From NCBI RefSeq assembly GCF_018390695.1, contig NZ_JAHBGF010000036.1, forward strand, positions 248,001 to 312,000: a DNA stretch of 64,000 nt. Reading direction: 5' to 3'. Below the pieces are notes generated by a model. The model did no database searches, was not told the origin of the DNA, and saw only the letters and a program-made list of their open reading frames with translations. How positions within the stretch are numbered: the stretch's first letter is position 1; each line of letters starts with the position of its first letter. The stretch is from Ancylobacter sonchi. Lineage in GTDB: Bacteria; Pseudomonadota; Alphaproteobacteria; Rhizobiales; Xanthobacteraceae. This document shows, piece by piece, positions 9,501 to 17,370 of the stretch. The position numbers and the translations under genes were made by a program.

Positions 9501-10173
9501 CGATCGGCGGCGCCTCGCTGGTCGGCGCGGCCGCGGGTCCGCCCGACGACGTCGGCGTGGAGGGGACGACCGCGGAATTCGGGGTCCCGGAAGGCGACGC
9601 GGTGGAAGAGGGCGTAGCGGAGGCGCCGGGACCGGCCGCCGCCGCGTGGATCGGCTTGGCGTTCTCGCCGGTGGAAACCGTCAGCTCGCCATTGGCGGTG
9701 ACCCAGACCTGCAGCTTGACGCCGATCAGGTCGATGCGCTTCGGCCCGGCCATCCACGGCATCAGGCGGTCCTGCATCGCGATCTCGGCCTGCGGTGCCG
9801 AGGCGATGACGTCGCCATTATCGTCGCGCACCTCGATGTCGTTGACGCGCAACGTCATGCCGCCGGGCGCCGCGCCATTGGAGACGATCTCGCCGATCGA
9901 CACCGTGCGGCCGGCGCCGAGGCGCTCGGAAAGCGCCCTCTCGACATAGGGACGGGCGACGTTCACCGTCACCAGCCCGGTGGAGAACAGCACATAGACG
10001 GTGAGGAAGGCGGCGATGAAGAGACCGGCCATGCAGCCGAGCGACCAACTGCAGACGCGCACCCAGCGCCGGCCACGGCGCGGTGCCTCGCAGACGCGCG
10101 TCACCCGCCGCAGGCGCGGGCGCTTTACCGGGCCAGCGCGCCCGTCGGCTCTGCGCGTCATCCTCTCGACCAT
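6595..10173 (-). CDS. Large inner-membrane-anchored AsmA/DUF3971-like protein
   Basis: A 1192-residue protein of the AsmA/YhdP (DUF3971) type. A basic N-terminus (about residues 1-40) precedes one transmembrane segment (about 41-65), followed by an enormous periplasmic region of repeated beta-strand character with a Thr/Ser/Pro/Ala linker at about residues 175-215. Recurrent units such as LDLDIAADINLP and DVDIDVNLNVVV resemble the repeating grooves of AsmA-like bridge proteins, which are thought to help move phospholipid between membranes. I infer an envelope lipid-homeostasis role; the assignment is by architecture. It sits between tyrS and a Bcp-type peroxiredoxin. A second ATG lies four codons downstream of the one used. 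Confidence 0.8.
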   Translation of the reverse strand: MVERMTRRADGRAGPVKRPRLRRVTRVCEAPRRGRRWVRVCSWSLGCMAGLFIAAFLTVYVLFSTGLVTVNVARPYVERALSERLGAGRTVSIGEIVSNGAAPGGMTLRVNDIEVRDDNGDVIASAPQAEIAMQDRLMPWMAGPKRIDLIGVKLQVWVTANGELTVSTGENAKPIHAAAAGPGASATPSSTASPSGTPNSAVVPSTPTSSGGPAAAPTSEAPPIGPIRLASLAALADGLDRGGLDGGGLSDIGLKDGTLTLRSEVSGRSWVFNDIDISLTRPAAGGMTFDLRAGGADGPWSAQATIAPMVNGRRDIDVAVRDLAPRDLMIAAGMADADLVATSPLSGEIHAQIDEHGDLVGSSGRMLVGAGELQLGKDKLGRMIIDEVALDFAFDPHARRIAIKPLAIHAGPLDLDIAADINLPQTADGVWTLHATRGKGSLGGGGPFSEKEPPFVADNIALDLHFDPKAKSLGIDSAKVTGTQGEITVGGGLELAGPAPALNLNVSTTPTSATTLKRIWPVLAAPEVRNWVHDNVVSGEVSRAEIALNAPLSSIGNSDIPLADDALRIDIVAGQGSFRVLPDLAPVTGADVRVHVTGRTAHVDVAKAGLQTPAGRKLALSEGVFDIPDTAPKTPNAKIRIALSGPAAGMAEVANLSSLRSHAAASPLDPATVSGDFQGVAQINIRLSNDIKPSDVDFAFEATLNDFSADKMVLGHDIDDADVRVFVTPQASVFRGDGKLAGAPISFDYTMPAKGDASFTLAATLDQASRDKLDLDLAGLGGTVAVKLNGTTSANGKVSADVDVDLTKARLAELVPGWSKPAGKPARLTAKLTKTEDGSKLDNLVVSGSGVNIRGVVTLDAKGVPVGADLPTFQLSDGDKASVKVEQAGSVTRITVRGEVIEARAFLKNLLEAPIAGNTDQAKPADVDIDVNLNVVVGNNGETMREAVLKLSRRDGALRSFSLGALVGRDGGVTGQIMNGAGGSRVMRVATTDAGALLRFINFYSRIYGGDLWLDVDPPAGDGSPQNGVINMRDFVVRGEAGLDRLIAAAPATAANGRPQPGAAITFKKLQVSFTRSAELLTLRDGVVWGPAVGSTFDGSLDSARDRISIQGTYVPAYGLNNLFSRLPVLGFFLGGGPNEGLVGVTYEVVGPLSGPTLRVNPISAVAPGFLRKIFEYRQAPDPTPPAVIPTR

Positions 10174-10322
10174 CTACCGCCCGAATCTCCGCATGTGGAT
10201 GATAGCGCCTGAGCCGGGCTTATCGCGACATCCTGTCTGTTTCTTGTCCGCCGGCAAATCTATGACGGTGGCTGGCTTTGCCGAGCGCGGCTTCGCCGCA
10301 AAACCCGACGAAAGGAAGGCAA

Positions 10323-10790
10323 ATGAGCACCATCACCGCCGGTGAACCGGCTCCCGATTTCGCACTGCCCGGTGACGACGGCAAGACCGTCCGCCTCGCC
10401 GATTACCGGGGCCGCAAGCTGGTGCTGTACTTCTATCCGCGGGCCAGCACGCCGGGCTGCACCATCGAGGCGCATGACTTCAACCGTTTGCTGCCGGACT
10501 TCACGGCGGCCAACACCTCGGTGCTCGGTGTTTCCGCCGATCCAGCCAAGGCGCTGGTGAAATTCCGCGACAAGGAGTGCCTCGCCTTCCCGCTCGCCAC
10601 CGACGAGACCCACGACATGCTCGCCGCCTATGGCGTCTGGGGCGAGAAGAGCATGTACGGCAAGACCTTCATGGGCATCGAGCGCACCACGCTGCTGATC
10701 GACGCCGAAGGCCGCATCGCGCAGGTCTGGCCGAAGGTGAAGGTCGCGGGCCATGCCGAGGAAGTGCTCGCCGCGGCACAGGCTCTCTGA
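10323..10790 (+). CDS. bcp: Thioredoxin-dependent peroxiredoxin, Bcp/PrxQ family
   Basis: A cytoplasmic thiol peroxidase of 155 residues that reduces hydroperoxides. The fold markers are FALPGDDGKTVRL, YFYPRASTPGC (peroxidatic Cys46), GVSADPAKALVKFRDK and WGEKSMYGKTFMGIERTT. The position five residues after the peroxidatic cysteine, where E. coli Bcp has its resolving cysteine, is His51 here; the only other early cysteine is in DKECLAF. The protein may therefore work as a 1-Cys or atypical enzyme. The ATG at 10323 has AAAGGAAGG immediately upstream, which rejects the longer frame from 10278. Confidence 0.93.
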   Translation: MSTITAGEPAPDFALPGDDGKTVRLADYRGRKLVLYFYPRASTPGCTIEAHDFNRLLPDFTAANTSVLGVSADPAKALVKFRDKECLAFPLATDETHDMLAAYGVWGEKSMYGKTFMGIERTTLLIDAEGRIAQVWPKVKVAGHAEEVLAAAQAL

Positions 10791-10798
10791 GAAACGGC

Positions 10799-10821
10799 AT
10801 CCGCCGGCACAGCCGGCGGAT
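10799..10821. terminator. Hairpin between convergent bcp and prfB
   Basis: ATCCGCCGGC (10799-10808), loop ACA, GCCGGCGGAT (10812-10821) is a perfect 10-bp stem midway between two convergent stop codons. It has no T-run, so it may act as an RNA-end barrier or weak bidirectional terminator. Confidence 0.5.
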
Positions 10822-10826
10822 TCGCC

Positions 10827-11957
10827 TCAGTCGACGTCGTCGACGCTCGCCGGGCCGCCGCCATAGGCGCGCTGGGCGAGCGCGGCCTCCATGAACGGGT
10901 CGAGGTCGCCGTCCAGCACTTCCTGCGGCGTGCCGGAGGTGACGCCGGTGCGCAGGTCCTTCACCAGCTGGTAGGGCTGCAGCACATAGGAGCGGATCTG
11001 GTGGCCCCAGCCGATATCGGTCTTGGCGGCCTGGTCGGCGGCGGCCTGCGCCTCGCGCTTCTTCAGCTCCAGCTCGTAGAGCTTGGCGCGCAGCATCTCC
11101 CACGCGGTAGCGCGGTTCTTGTGCTGCGAGCGGTCGCCCTGCGCCACCACCGCGATGCCGGTGGGAATGTGGGTGAAGCGCACCGCCGATTCGGTCTTGT
11201 TGACGTGCTGGCCGCCGGCGCCGCCCGAACGCATGGTGTCGACGCGCAGGTCGCTTTCCTTGATGTCGACGACGATGCGGTCGTCGATCACCGGATAGAC
11301 GTCGACGCTTGAGAACGAGGTCTGGCGACGCGCATTCGAATCGAAGGGCGAGATGCGCACCAGCCGGTGCACGCCGCCCTCGGTCTTCAGCCAGCCATAG
11401 GCGTTGTGGCCCTTCACCAGGATGGTGGCGGACTTGATGCCGGCGGTCTCACCGCCGGTCTCGTCCACCAGCTCCACCTTGAAGCCGCGCCGTTCCGCCC
11501 AGCGCGTGTACATGCGCAAGAGCATCAGCGCCCAGTCCTGGCTGTCGGTGCCGCCGGCGCCGGCATGGACTTCGAGATAGCTATCATTGGCGTCGGCCTC
11601 GCCGGAGAGCAGCGCCTCCAGCTGGCGGCGCGCCACTTCCGCCTTCAGCCGCTGGAGCGCCTCGGCGGCCTCGTCGACGATGGAGGCGTCGCCCTCCATC
11701 TCGCCGAGCTCGATCAGCTCGACATTGTCGGCGAGCTCGCGGTTGATGCGCTCGATGGCCCCGAGGCCGTCCTCCAGCGTGCCGCGCTCCTGCATCAGCT
11801 TCTGCGCGCGCTCCGGATCGTTCCAGAGATTGGGATCCTCCGCCATGGCATTGAGCTCGGCGAGGCGGGCTTTGGAACGGTCGAAATCGATGTGCTGCCG
11901 GAGCAGCCCGGCGGCTTCGCGGATTTCGTCGACGCTCGCGGCGAGGTCGGCGCGCAT
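10827..11957 (-). CDS. prfB: Peptide chain release factor 2
   Basis: RF2 recognises UGA and UAA stop codons and triggers peptide release. The 376 residues contain the RF2 tripeptide SPF (203-205) and the catalytic GGQ (248-250, in SGGAGGQHVNK). The reading frame is continuous with no in-frame UGA near codon 25, so the programmed +1 frameshift that autoregulates prfB in many bacteria is absent here. I chose the ATG at 11957 (MRADLAASVDE), the usual alphaproteobacterial start; the frame can be extended to 12056 without family character. In this order prfB commonly follows the PBP1a gene, but here two genes intervene. Confidence 0.96.
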   Translation of the reverse strand: MRADLAASVDEIREAAGLLRQHIDFDRSKARLAELNAMAEDPNLWNDPERAQKLMQERGTLEDGLGAIERINRELADNVELIELGEMEGDASIVDEAAEALQRLKAEVARRQLEALLSGEADANDSYLEVHAGAGGTDSQDWALMLLRMYTRWAERRGFKVELVDETGGETAGIKSATILVKGHNAYGWLKTEGGVHRLVRISPFDSNARRQTSFSSVDVYPVIDDRIVVDIKESDLRVDTMRSGGAGGQHVNKTESAVRFTHIPTGIAVVAQGDRSQHKNRATAWEMLRAKLYELELKKREAQAAADQAAKTDIGWGHQIRSYVLQPYQLVKDLRTGVTSGTPQEVLDGDLDPFMEAALAQRAYGGGPASVDDVD

Positions 11958-12118
11958 GATGGACACTCTCGAACGCAGGGAGAAAGGCGGCGGAAAATAG
12001 AGAGGAAGGGCGGCACTGTAAACGCCTCTCCTCTCCTGCCGTCGCCGCTCGTCCACGAGGCGGTCAGGACAACCGGTGGAGACACCCGCCTCCGCCGTCT
12101 AGGAATGGCGGCCGGACG

Positions 12119-12640
12119 TTAGTCCCGGCCGCGCGCGGCGAGCATCAGGTCGCGCGAGATCGGCTTTTCCGGCTCGGAGCGCAGCACCAGCGACGTCGTC
12201 ACCTCGCCGAAGCGGCCGATGGAATCGACGATGACAGCCAGATGCTCCGGCGCCGGCACGATGGCCTTCAGCACGAAGCAGTCATTGCCGGTGACGCGAT
12301 GCACCTCGACGACATAAGGCAGTTGCTCGAAAGCCCTGAGGCAGGCGGCGATATGTTCATGCGCCGTCTTGAGCCGGATGATGGCGGTCATCCGCAGTCC
12401 GACGGCAGCGAGGTCGATGCGCGCGCCATAGCCGGCGATGACGCCGCGCTCCTCCAGCCGTTTCACCCGCTCGGACACCGCCGGCTGGGAGAGGCCGATG
12501 CGGCGGCCCAGCTCGGAGAGCGGCAGGCGCCCGTCCTGCTGCAAGGCCTCGAGGATATCGAGATCGCGCTCGTCGAGCCCGGTCACCGCCGGGCGGAATC
12601 CCGGAAGACGGGCGCCGGGAAAGTCGCGCCTTGAATCCAT
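12119..12640 (-). CDS. Lrp/AsnC-family transcriptional regulator
   Basis: A 173-residue feast/famine regulator. The N-terminal winged helix-turn-helix (about residues 22-80) reads LDERDLDILEALQQDGR, LSELGRRIGLSQPAVSERVKRLEE and GVIAGYGARID; the C-terminal effector domain (about 90-155) includes MTAIIRLK, EVHRVTGNDCFVLKAIV and TSLVLRSE. Such proteins usually bind amino acids and control their own and neighbouring genes. It is divergent from a glutathione S-transferase gene across 163 bp, so that gene is the likeliest target. Confidence 0.92.
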   Translation of the reverse strand: MDSRRDFPGARLPGFRPAVTGLDERDLDILEALQQDGRLPLSELGRRIGLSQPAVSERVKRLEERGVIAGYGARIDLAAVGLRMTAIIRLKTAHEHIAACLRAFEQLPYVVEVHRVTGNDCFVLKAIVPAPEHLAVIVDSIGRFGEVTTSLVLRSEPEKPISRDLMLAARGRD

Positions 12641-12803
12641 AAGCAGAACTCCATTTTCGCCGATGGATCAGCATGGCACCGCCCGGCGGCATTTGCCATG
12701 TTGCCGGGGCGGGCCGTGCCCGCCAGCCCCTTCCCGAACCGGTGCGGAGAGCCCTGCGCCGCCCCGCATCCTGTTGCACCTATCCTGTTGGACGGAGCCC
12801 ACC

Positions 12804-13418
12804 ATGCGCCTCATCGGCATGCTCGATTCGCCCTATGTCCGGCGCGTCGCGATCTCCCTGAAGCTGCTGCGCCTGCCCTTCGAGCATGAGCCGGTGTCGG
12901 TGTTCCGGCATTTCGATGCCTTCGCCGCGATCAACCCGGTCGTGAAGGCCCCGACCCTCATCACCGATGCGGGCGTGGTGCTGATGGATTCGACGCTGAT
13001 CCTGCAACATGCCGAGCGCCTCGCCGACCCGGCGCTGACGCTGGAGCCTGCCGACCTCGCCGCCCATGCCCGCGCCCAGCGGCTCGTCGGCCTGGCGCTG
13101 GCCGCCTGCGAGAAGACGGTGCAGATCGTCTACGAGCATGAATTGCGGCCGCAGGAAAAGCGCCACGAGCCCTGGCTCGCCCGCGTGCGCGGCCAGTTGC
13201 ACGCCGCCTACCGGCTGCTGGAGGAGGAGATCGGCCCCGGCGAGGGCTGGCTGCTCGGCGAGCGGCCGATGCAGGCGGACATCACCGCCGCGGTGACGCT
13301 CGGCTTCATCCATCTGCTGCTGCCGGGCGAGATCGCCGATGCCGACGTCCCACGTCTCGCTGCGCTCGCCGCCCGGGCCGAGGCACTGCCGGAATTCGCC
13401 GGCACGCCCATGACGTGA
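12804..13418 (+). CDS. Glutathione S-transferase family protein
   Basis: A 204-residue GST. The N-terminal thioredoxin-like domain (about 1-78) begins MRLIGMLDSPYVRRVAI and has the cis-proline glutathione-site block NPVVKAPTLIT followed by LMDSTLILQHAE; an all-helical C-terminal domain follows (ERPMQADITAAVTLGF). The substrate is unknown. The ATG at 12804 is preceded by GGAG at seven bases; a longer in-frame extension overlaps the divergent regulator and is rejected. Divergence from the Lrp-type regulator suggests it is regulated by that protein. The pair sits between prfB and the PBP1a gene. Confidence 0.9.
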   Translation: MRLIGMLDSPYVRRVAISLKLLRLPFEHEPVSVFRHFDAFAAINPVVKAPTLITDAGVVLMDSTLILQHAERLADPALTLEPADLAAHARAQRLVGLALAACEKTVQIVYEHELRPQEKRHEPWLARVRGQLHAAYRLLEEEIGPGEGWLLGERPMQADITAAVTLGFIHLLLPGEIADADVPRLAALAARAEALPEFAGTPMT

Positions 13419-13444
13419 TCACGCCATTGCATGATCACGTGATC
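13414..13444. repeat. Two related palindromes at the end of the GST gene
   Basis: CGTGATCACG (13414-13423, overlapping the GST stop codon) and GATCACGTGATC (13433-13444) are each perfectly self-complementary and share the core TGATCACG. They could form cruciform or hairpin structures or be operator-like sites; no T-run follows. Confidence 0.5.
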
Positions 13445-13512
13445 GAAGACGATCGCGCTGCGCGGGATCGGGAGGCAAACCTTGGCGCGAGGCGGCAGAC
13501 GCCGCCCCGGCC

Positions 13513-15951
13513 TCAGTAGAGCCCGCCGGTACCGCTATTGCCGATGGCGCGGTCGGCGTCCGGCGAGACGGTGGTCGGCCGGCCCGACGCGTCGGTGGCG
13601 CCGACGATCGAGTAATAGTCGCCCGGCGGCGCGGTACCCGGTTTGAAGGCCTCCAGGATCGACTTCTCGCCCGGCCCGGCGCGCTGGCCGCTCTTCGGAT
13701 TGATGCGGATCAACTTCATGCCCGGCGGCACGCGGAACGGCACGGCCGGACGGTCGGCCAGCGCCACCTGCATGAAGTCGCGCACCACCGGCGCGGAGAT
13801 GAGACCGCCGGTCGAGCCCTTGCCCATCGGCTTGGGAGTGTCGAAGCCGAGATAGACCGCCACCACCATGTCCGGGGTGAAGCCGACGAACCAGGCGTCC
13901 TTCTCCTCGTTGGTGGTGCCGCTCTTGCCCGCCACCGGCTTGCCGAGCGCTTTGAGCGCCGTGCCGGTGCCGCGCTGGACGACGCCTTCCATCATCGAGA
14001 CCATCTGGTAGGCGGTCATCGGGTCGAGCACCTGCTCGCGACGGTCGATCAGCGTCGGCTCGGGCTGGTCCTGCCACTGGGCAGCGTCGCAGCCGCGGCA
14101 TTCGCGCTCGTCATGCTTGTAGATCGTCTTGCCGTAGCGGTCCTGCACACGGTCGATCAGCGTCGGCTTGATGCGCCGGCCGCCATTGGCGAACATCGAA
14201 TAGCCGCCGGCCATCCGCATCACCGTGGTCTCGCCGGCGCCGAGCGCCATCGACAGCACCGGCAGCAGGTTGTCGTAAATGCCGAAGCGCTTGGCATAGT
14301 CGGCGATCACCGGCATGCCGAGATCATTGGCGAGCCGCACCGTCATCACATTACGCGACTGCTCCAGGCCGAAGCGCAGCGTCTGCGGGCCGTAGAACTT
14401 GCCGGAATAGTTCTCCGGCCGCCACGTCGCCTGCCCGGCCTGGTTCAGCTCGAACGGTGCGTCGAGCACGATGCTGGACGGGGTATAGCCATTGTCGATC
14501 GCCGAGGCGTAGACGAAGGGCTTGAACGAGGAGCCCGGCTGACGCTGCGCCTGTGTCGCGCGGTTGAACTGGCTTTCGTCGAAGGAGAAGCCGCCGGCCA
14601 TCGCCAGCACGCGGCCGGTCCACGGGTCCATCGCCAGCAGAGCGCCCTCGATCTTGGGCTGCTGGCGCAGGCGCCACTGGTCGGCCTTGCCGTCCACCGG
14701 CTCGACATAGACGACGTCGCCGGCCTTGAGCACGGTGTTGACGCCCTTGCGGCCGCGCAGCGCCCACTTCACCCCGTCGGCGGTGATGACGCCGACCTCG
14801 CGCTGGTCCGGCAGCTGGCCGGAACGGTCGCGCTGCGGCTGCAGGCCGATGCGCGCCATGTCGGCGTTCGCCTCCAGCACCACGGCGAGGCGCCAGGGAA
14901 TGTCGCTGAAGGCGCGCACATCGGCGAGGCGGGCGCCCCAGTCGCCGGACACCTCGATGCCGGTGATGGCGCCGCGATAGCCGCGCTGCTCGTCATAGCG
15001 CGTCAGGCCGTCGAGCAGCGCCTTCTTGGCCATCTGCTGCAGCTTGGGATTGAGCGTGGTGCGCACCGACAGGCCGCCGCCATACAGCTTGTCCTCGCCA
15101 TAGCGCTCGAAGATCTCGCGGCGCACTTCCTCGGCGAAATATTCGGCGGAGAAGATGTGCGCGCCGGTCGGGCGCACGGTGACGGCGAGGTCGGTGGCCT
15201 TGGCCTTCTCGGCCTGGTCCGCGGTGATGTAGCCGTTCTCGGCCATGCGGTCGATCACCCAGTTGCGACGCTCGACGGCGGCGTCGTGGCGGCGGAACGG
15301 GTGATAGTTGTTCGGGCCCTTCGGCAGGGCGGCGAGATAGGCCGCCTCGGCGATGGTGAGCTCGTTCACCGACTTGTCGAAATACAGCAGCGAGGCGGCG
15401 GCGACGCCATAGGAGCCGATGCCAAGATAGATCTCGTTGAGATACAGCTCGAGGATCTTGTCCTTGGAATAGGCGCGCTCCATGCGCAGGGCGAGCAGCG
15501 CCTCCTTGACCTTGCGGTCGAGCGAGACCTCGTTGGTGAGCAGGAAGTTCTTCGCCACCTGCTGGGTGATGGTCGAGGCGCCCTGCGGCCGCCGGCCGGA
15601 GCCGTAATTCTGCAGGAAGGCATAGGCGGCGCGGCCGATGCCGGTCACGTCGATGCCGCCATGCGAATAGAAATTCTTGTCCTCGGCGGAGATGAAGGCG
15701 TCCTTCACCAGGTCGGGGATGTTCTGGATCGGCAGATAGAGCCGGCGCTCCTTGGCATATTCGGCCAGCAGCGAGCCGTCCGCCGCGTGGATGCGCGTCA
15801 TCACCGGCGGCTCGTAGGTCTGCAGCTGGGTGTAGTCCGGCAGGTCCTGCGAGTACTTCCAGACGAAATAGGCCGCCACGGCTCCGCCCACCACGAACAC
15901 GATGGTGCCGAGAGCGAACAGGAAACCCAAAAACCGCAACAGCAGCCGCAT
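13513..15951 (-). CDS. mrcA: Class A penicillin-binding protein 1a
   Basis: A bifunctional peptidoglycan synthase of 812 residues. An N-terminal membrane anchor (about 6-29) is followed by the glycosyltransferase 51 domain (about 55-235; SAEDKNFYSHGG with catalytic Glu90, then GASTITQQVAKN and the RKVKEALLALRME block) and a transpeptidase domain with the active serine in QPGSSFKPF, an SRN motif in EQSRNVMT, and KSGTT. It polymerises and crosslinks murein in the periplasm. The amidase gene lies just upstream on the same strand (93 bp) and the two may be co-transcribed. Confidence 0.96.
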   Translation of the reverse strand: MRLLLRFLGFLFALGTIVFVVGGAVAAYFVWKYSQDLPDYTQLQTYEPPVMTRIHAADGSLLAEYAKERRLYLPIQNIPDLVKDAFISAEDKNFYSHGGIDVTGIGRAAYAFLQNYGSGRRPQGASTITQQVAKNFLLTNEVSLDRKVKEALLALRMERAYSKDKILELYLNEIYLGIGSYGVAAASLLYFDKSVNELTIAEAAYLAALPKGPNNYHPFRRHDAAVERRNWVIDRMAENGYITADQAEKAKATDLAVTVRPTGAHIFSAEYFAEEVRREIFERYGEDKLYGGGLSVRTTLNPKLQQMAKKALLDGLTRYDEQRGYRGAITGIEVSGDWGARLADVRAFSDIPWRLAVVLEANADMARIGLQPQRDRSGQLPDQREVGVITADGVKWALRGRKGVNTVLKAGDVVYVEPVDGKADQWRLRQQPKIEGALLAMDPWTGRVLAMAGGFSFDESQFNRATQAQRQPGSSFKPFVYASAIDNGYTPSSIVLDAPFELNQAGQATWRPENYSGKFYGPQTLRFGLEQSRNVMTVRLANDLGMPVIADYAKRFGIYDNLLPVLSMALGAGETTVMRMAGGYSMFANGGRRIKPTLIDRVQDRYGKTIYKHDERECRGCDAAQWQDQPEPTLIDRREQVLDPMTAYQMVSMMEGVVQRGTGTALKALGKPVAGKSGTTNEEKDAWFVGFTPDMVVAVYLGFDTPKPMGKGSTGGLISAPVVRDFMQVALADRPAVPFRVPPGMKLIRINPKSGQRAGPGEKSILEAFKPGTAPPGDYYSIVGATDASGRPTTVSPDADRAIGNSGTGGLY

Positions 15952-16044
15952 TCGGCCATGACCCCGTAAAGCTTATGCCCCCGCCACGATGCCCCGGCGG
16001 GCGCAACGAACCTGTGTCGCCTCCCCGCACCCTGTGCGCAGCAA

Positions 16045-17370
16045 CTATGGCCTTATCGCGGCCGGTGACGCATGGGCGCCGGCAACCGCCTCGTCCAGAT
16101 TGCCCGGCAGGCCGCCCGACGGGCCGTCTTTCGGCTTCTGGGCGACGAAATAGGCATTGATCGCCGTTGTCATCGCATCGGTGACATTAGATTGCCAGCC
16201 TTCCGATGTCATGAGTTCGAGATCCTTGCGGCTGGAAAGATAGCCGAGCTCGAACAGCACCGATGGGACGTCCGGCGCCCGCAGCACGCGGAACCCCGCC
16301 GATTTGAGCGGCGATTTGTGCATGCGCGCGGTGGATTCCACATGGTTGGCCAGCGTGCGGGCGAAGACGGCGGAGAAATTGCGCGTCTCGCGCTGGGCGA
16401 GATCGAACAGGATGCCGGCGACGTCGGCCGGCTCCTCGGAGAGGTCGAGCCCGGCGATCATGTCGGACTTGTTTTCCGAATCGGCGAGGCGCTGCGCCTC
16501 GGAGTCGGAGGCGCGGTCGGACAGGGTGTAGATGGTGGCGCCGCGCACGTCGCCATCGCGCGCCGACAGCGAATCGGCGTGCAGCGAGATGAACAGCCGA
16601 GCTCCGGCCTCACGGGCGATCTTCACCCGCTCGCCGAGCGCCACATAGGTGTCGTCGTCGCGCGTCATCACCGGGCGGTAGCGGCCGGTCTTCTCCAGCT
16701 TGTCGCGCAGCATCAGGCCGATCTTGAGCGTGAGCTCCTTCTCCACCGCGCCAAAGGCGGCGTTGGCGGCGCCGGGATCGATGCCGCCATGGCCGGGGTC
16801 GATCACCACCACCGGGCGCACGTCGCCCGGCGCGGCCGGGGCCGGACGCGCTGCCGCGGTGTCCGGCAGGCTGCGCACCGGCGCGGCGACGGTCTTGAGG
16901 AAGGTGGCGCGGTCGACCTTGACCAGATCGACGACGAGGCGCGCCGGCTGCCCGTCCATCGGGTCGAGCACGAAGGCCTTGTCGATGGTCACCGGCGCCG
17001 AGAGGTCCATGACGATGCGGCCCTTGCGCGGGGCGAACAGGCCGAAGCGGTAGGCGGTGACGAGGCCCCGCCCCTCCTGGCCGGAGGTCGCCGGCAGCGA
17101 GAACACCACGTCCGGCACGTCGATGACCACGCGGTAGGGATCGGCGAGGGTGAAGGCCCCGAGCGCCACCGAATGCGACAGGTCGACAACGAGGCGCGTG
17201 CGCTCGCCGTCCCCGGCGAGGCGGGCGTCGGTCGCCACGGCAGGCTCCGGCGTCGAGGAGGCGGGCGCGTCCTCGGCCATCGCCGGGGCGAGCGCGGCCA
17301 ACGGCGCGGCGGACAGCAGCGACATGCCGAGCAGCAGCGCCCGGAGGATGACCCACTCGGAAAGCACCAT
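16045..17370 (-). CDS. amiC: Periplasmic N-acetylmuramoyl-L-alanine amidase with AMIN domain
   Basis: A 441-residue zinc amidase that cleaves peptide stems from murein during cell separation. Residues 1-32 are a signal peptide (LLLGMSLLSAAPLAALAPAMA). An AMIN septum-targeting domain (about 45-150; TRLVVDLSHSVALGAFTL, YRVVIDVPDV) is followed by a linker and the Amidase_3 catalytic domain (about 185-420) with zinc and catalytic residues in DPGHGGIDPGA, the Glu of EKELTLKIG, SLHAD and the terminal Glu in FELGYLS. The domain order matches AmiC. Its position upstream of PBP1a and divergent from rne is the usual one for this order. Confidence 0.93.
   Translation of the reverse strand: MVLSEWVILRALLLGMSLLSAAPLAALAPAMAEDAPASSTPEPAVATDARLAGDGERTRLVVDLSHSVALGAFTLADPYRVVIDVPDVVFSLPATSGQEGRGLVTAYRFGLFAPRKGRIVMDLSAPVTIDKAFVLDPMDGQPARLVVDLVKVDRATFLKTVAAPVRSLPDTAAARPAPAAPGDVRPVVVIDPGHGGIDPGAANAAFGAVEKELTLKIGLMLRDKLEKTGRYRPVMTRDDDTYVALGERVKIAREAGARLFISLHADSLSARDGDVRGATIYTLSDRASDSEAQRLADSENKSDMIAGLDLSEEPADVAGILFDLAQRETRNFSAVFARTLANHVESTARMHKSPLKSAGFRVLRAPDVPSVLFELGYLSSRKDLELMTSEGWQSNVTDAMTTAINAYFVAQKPKDGPSGGLPGNLDEAVAGAHASPAAIRP

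Noticed and set aside
6544..10212. A 1222-residue plus-strand frame
   Set aside because: Antisense shadow of the AsmA-like gene; Arg/His-rich composition without domains or ribosome site.
11880..11957. Programmed frameshift in prfB
   Set aside because: The frame is continuous from the ATG through the SPF and GGQ motifs, with no in-frame UGA near codon 25.
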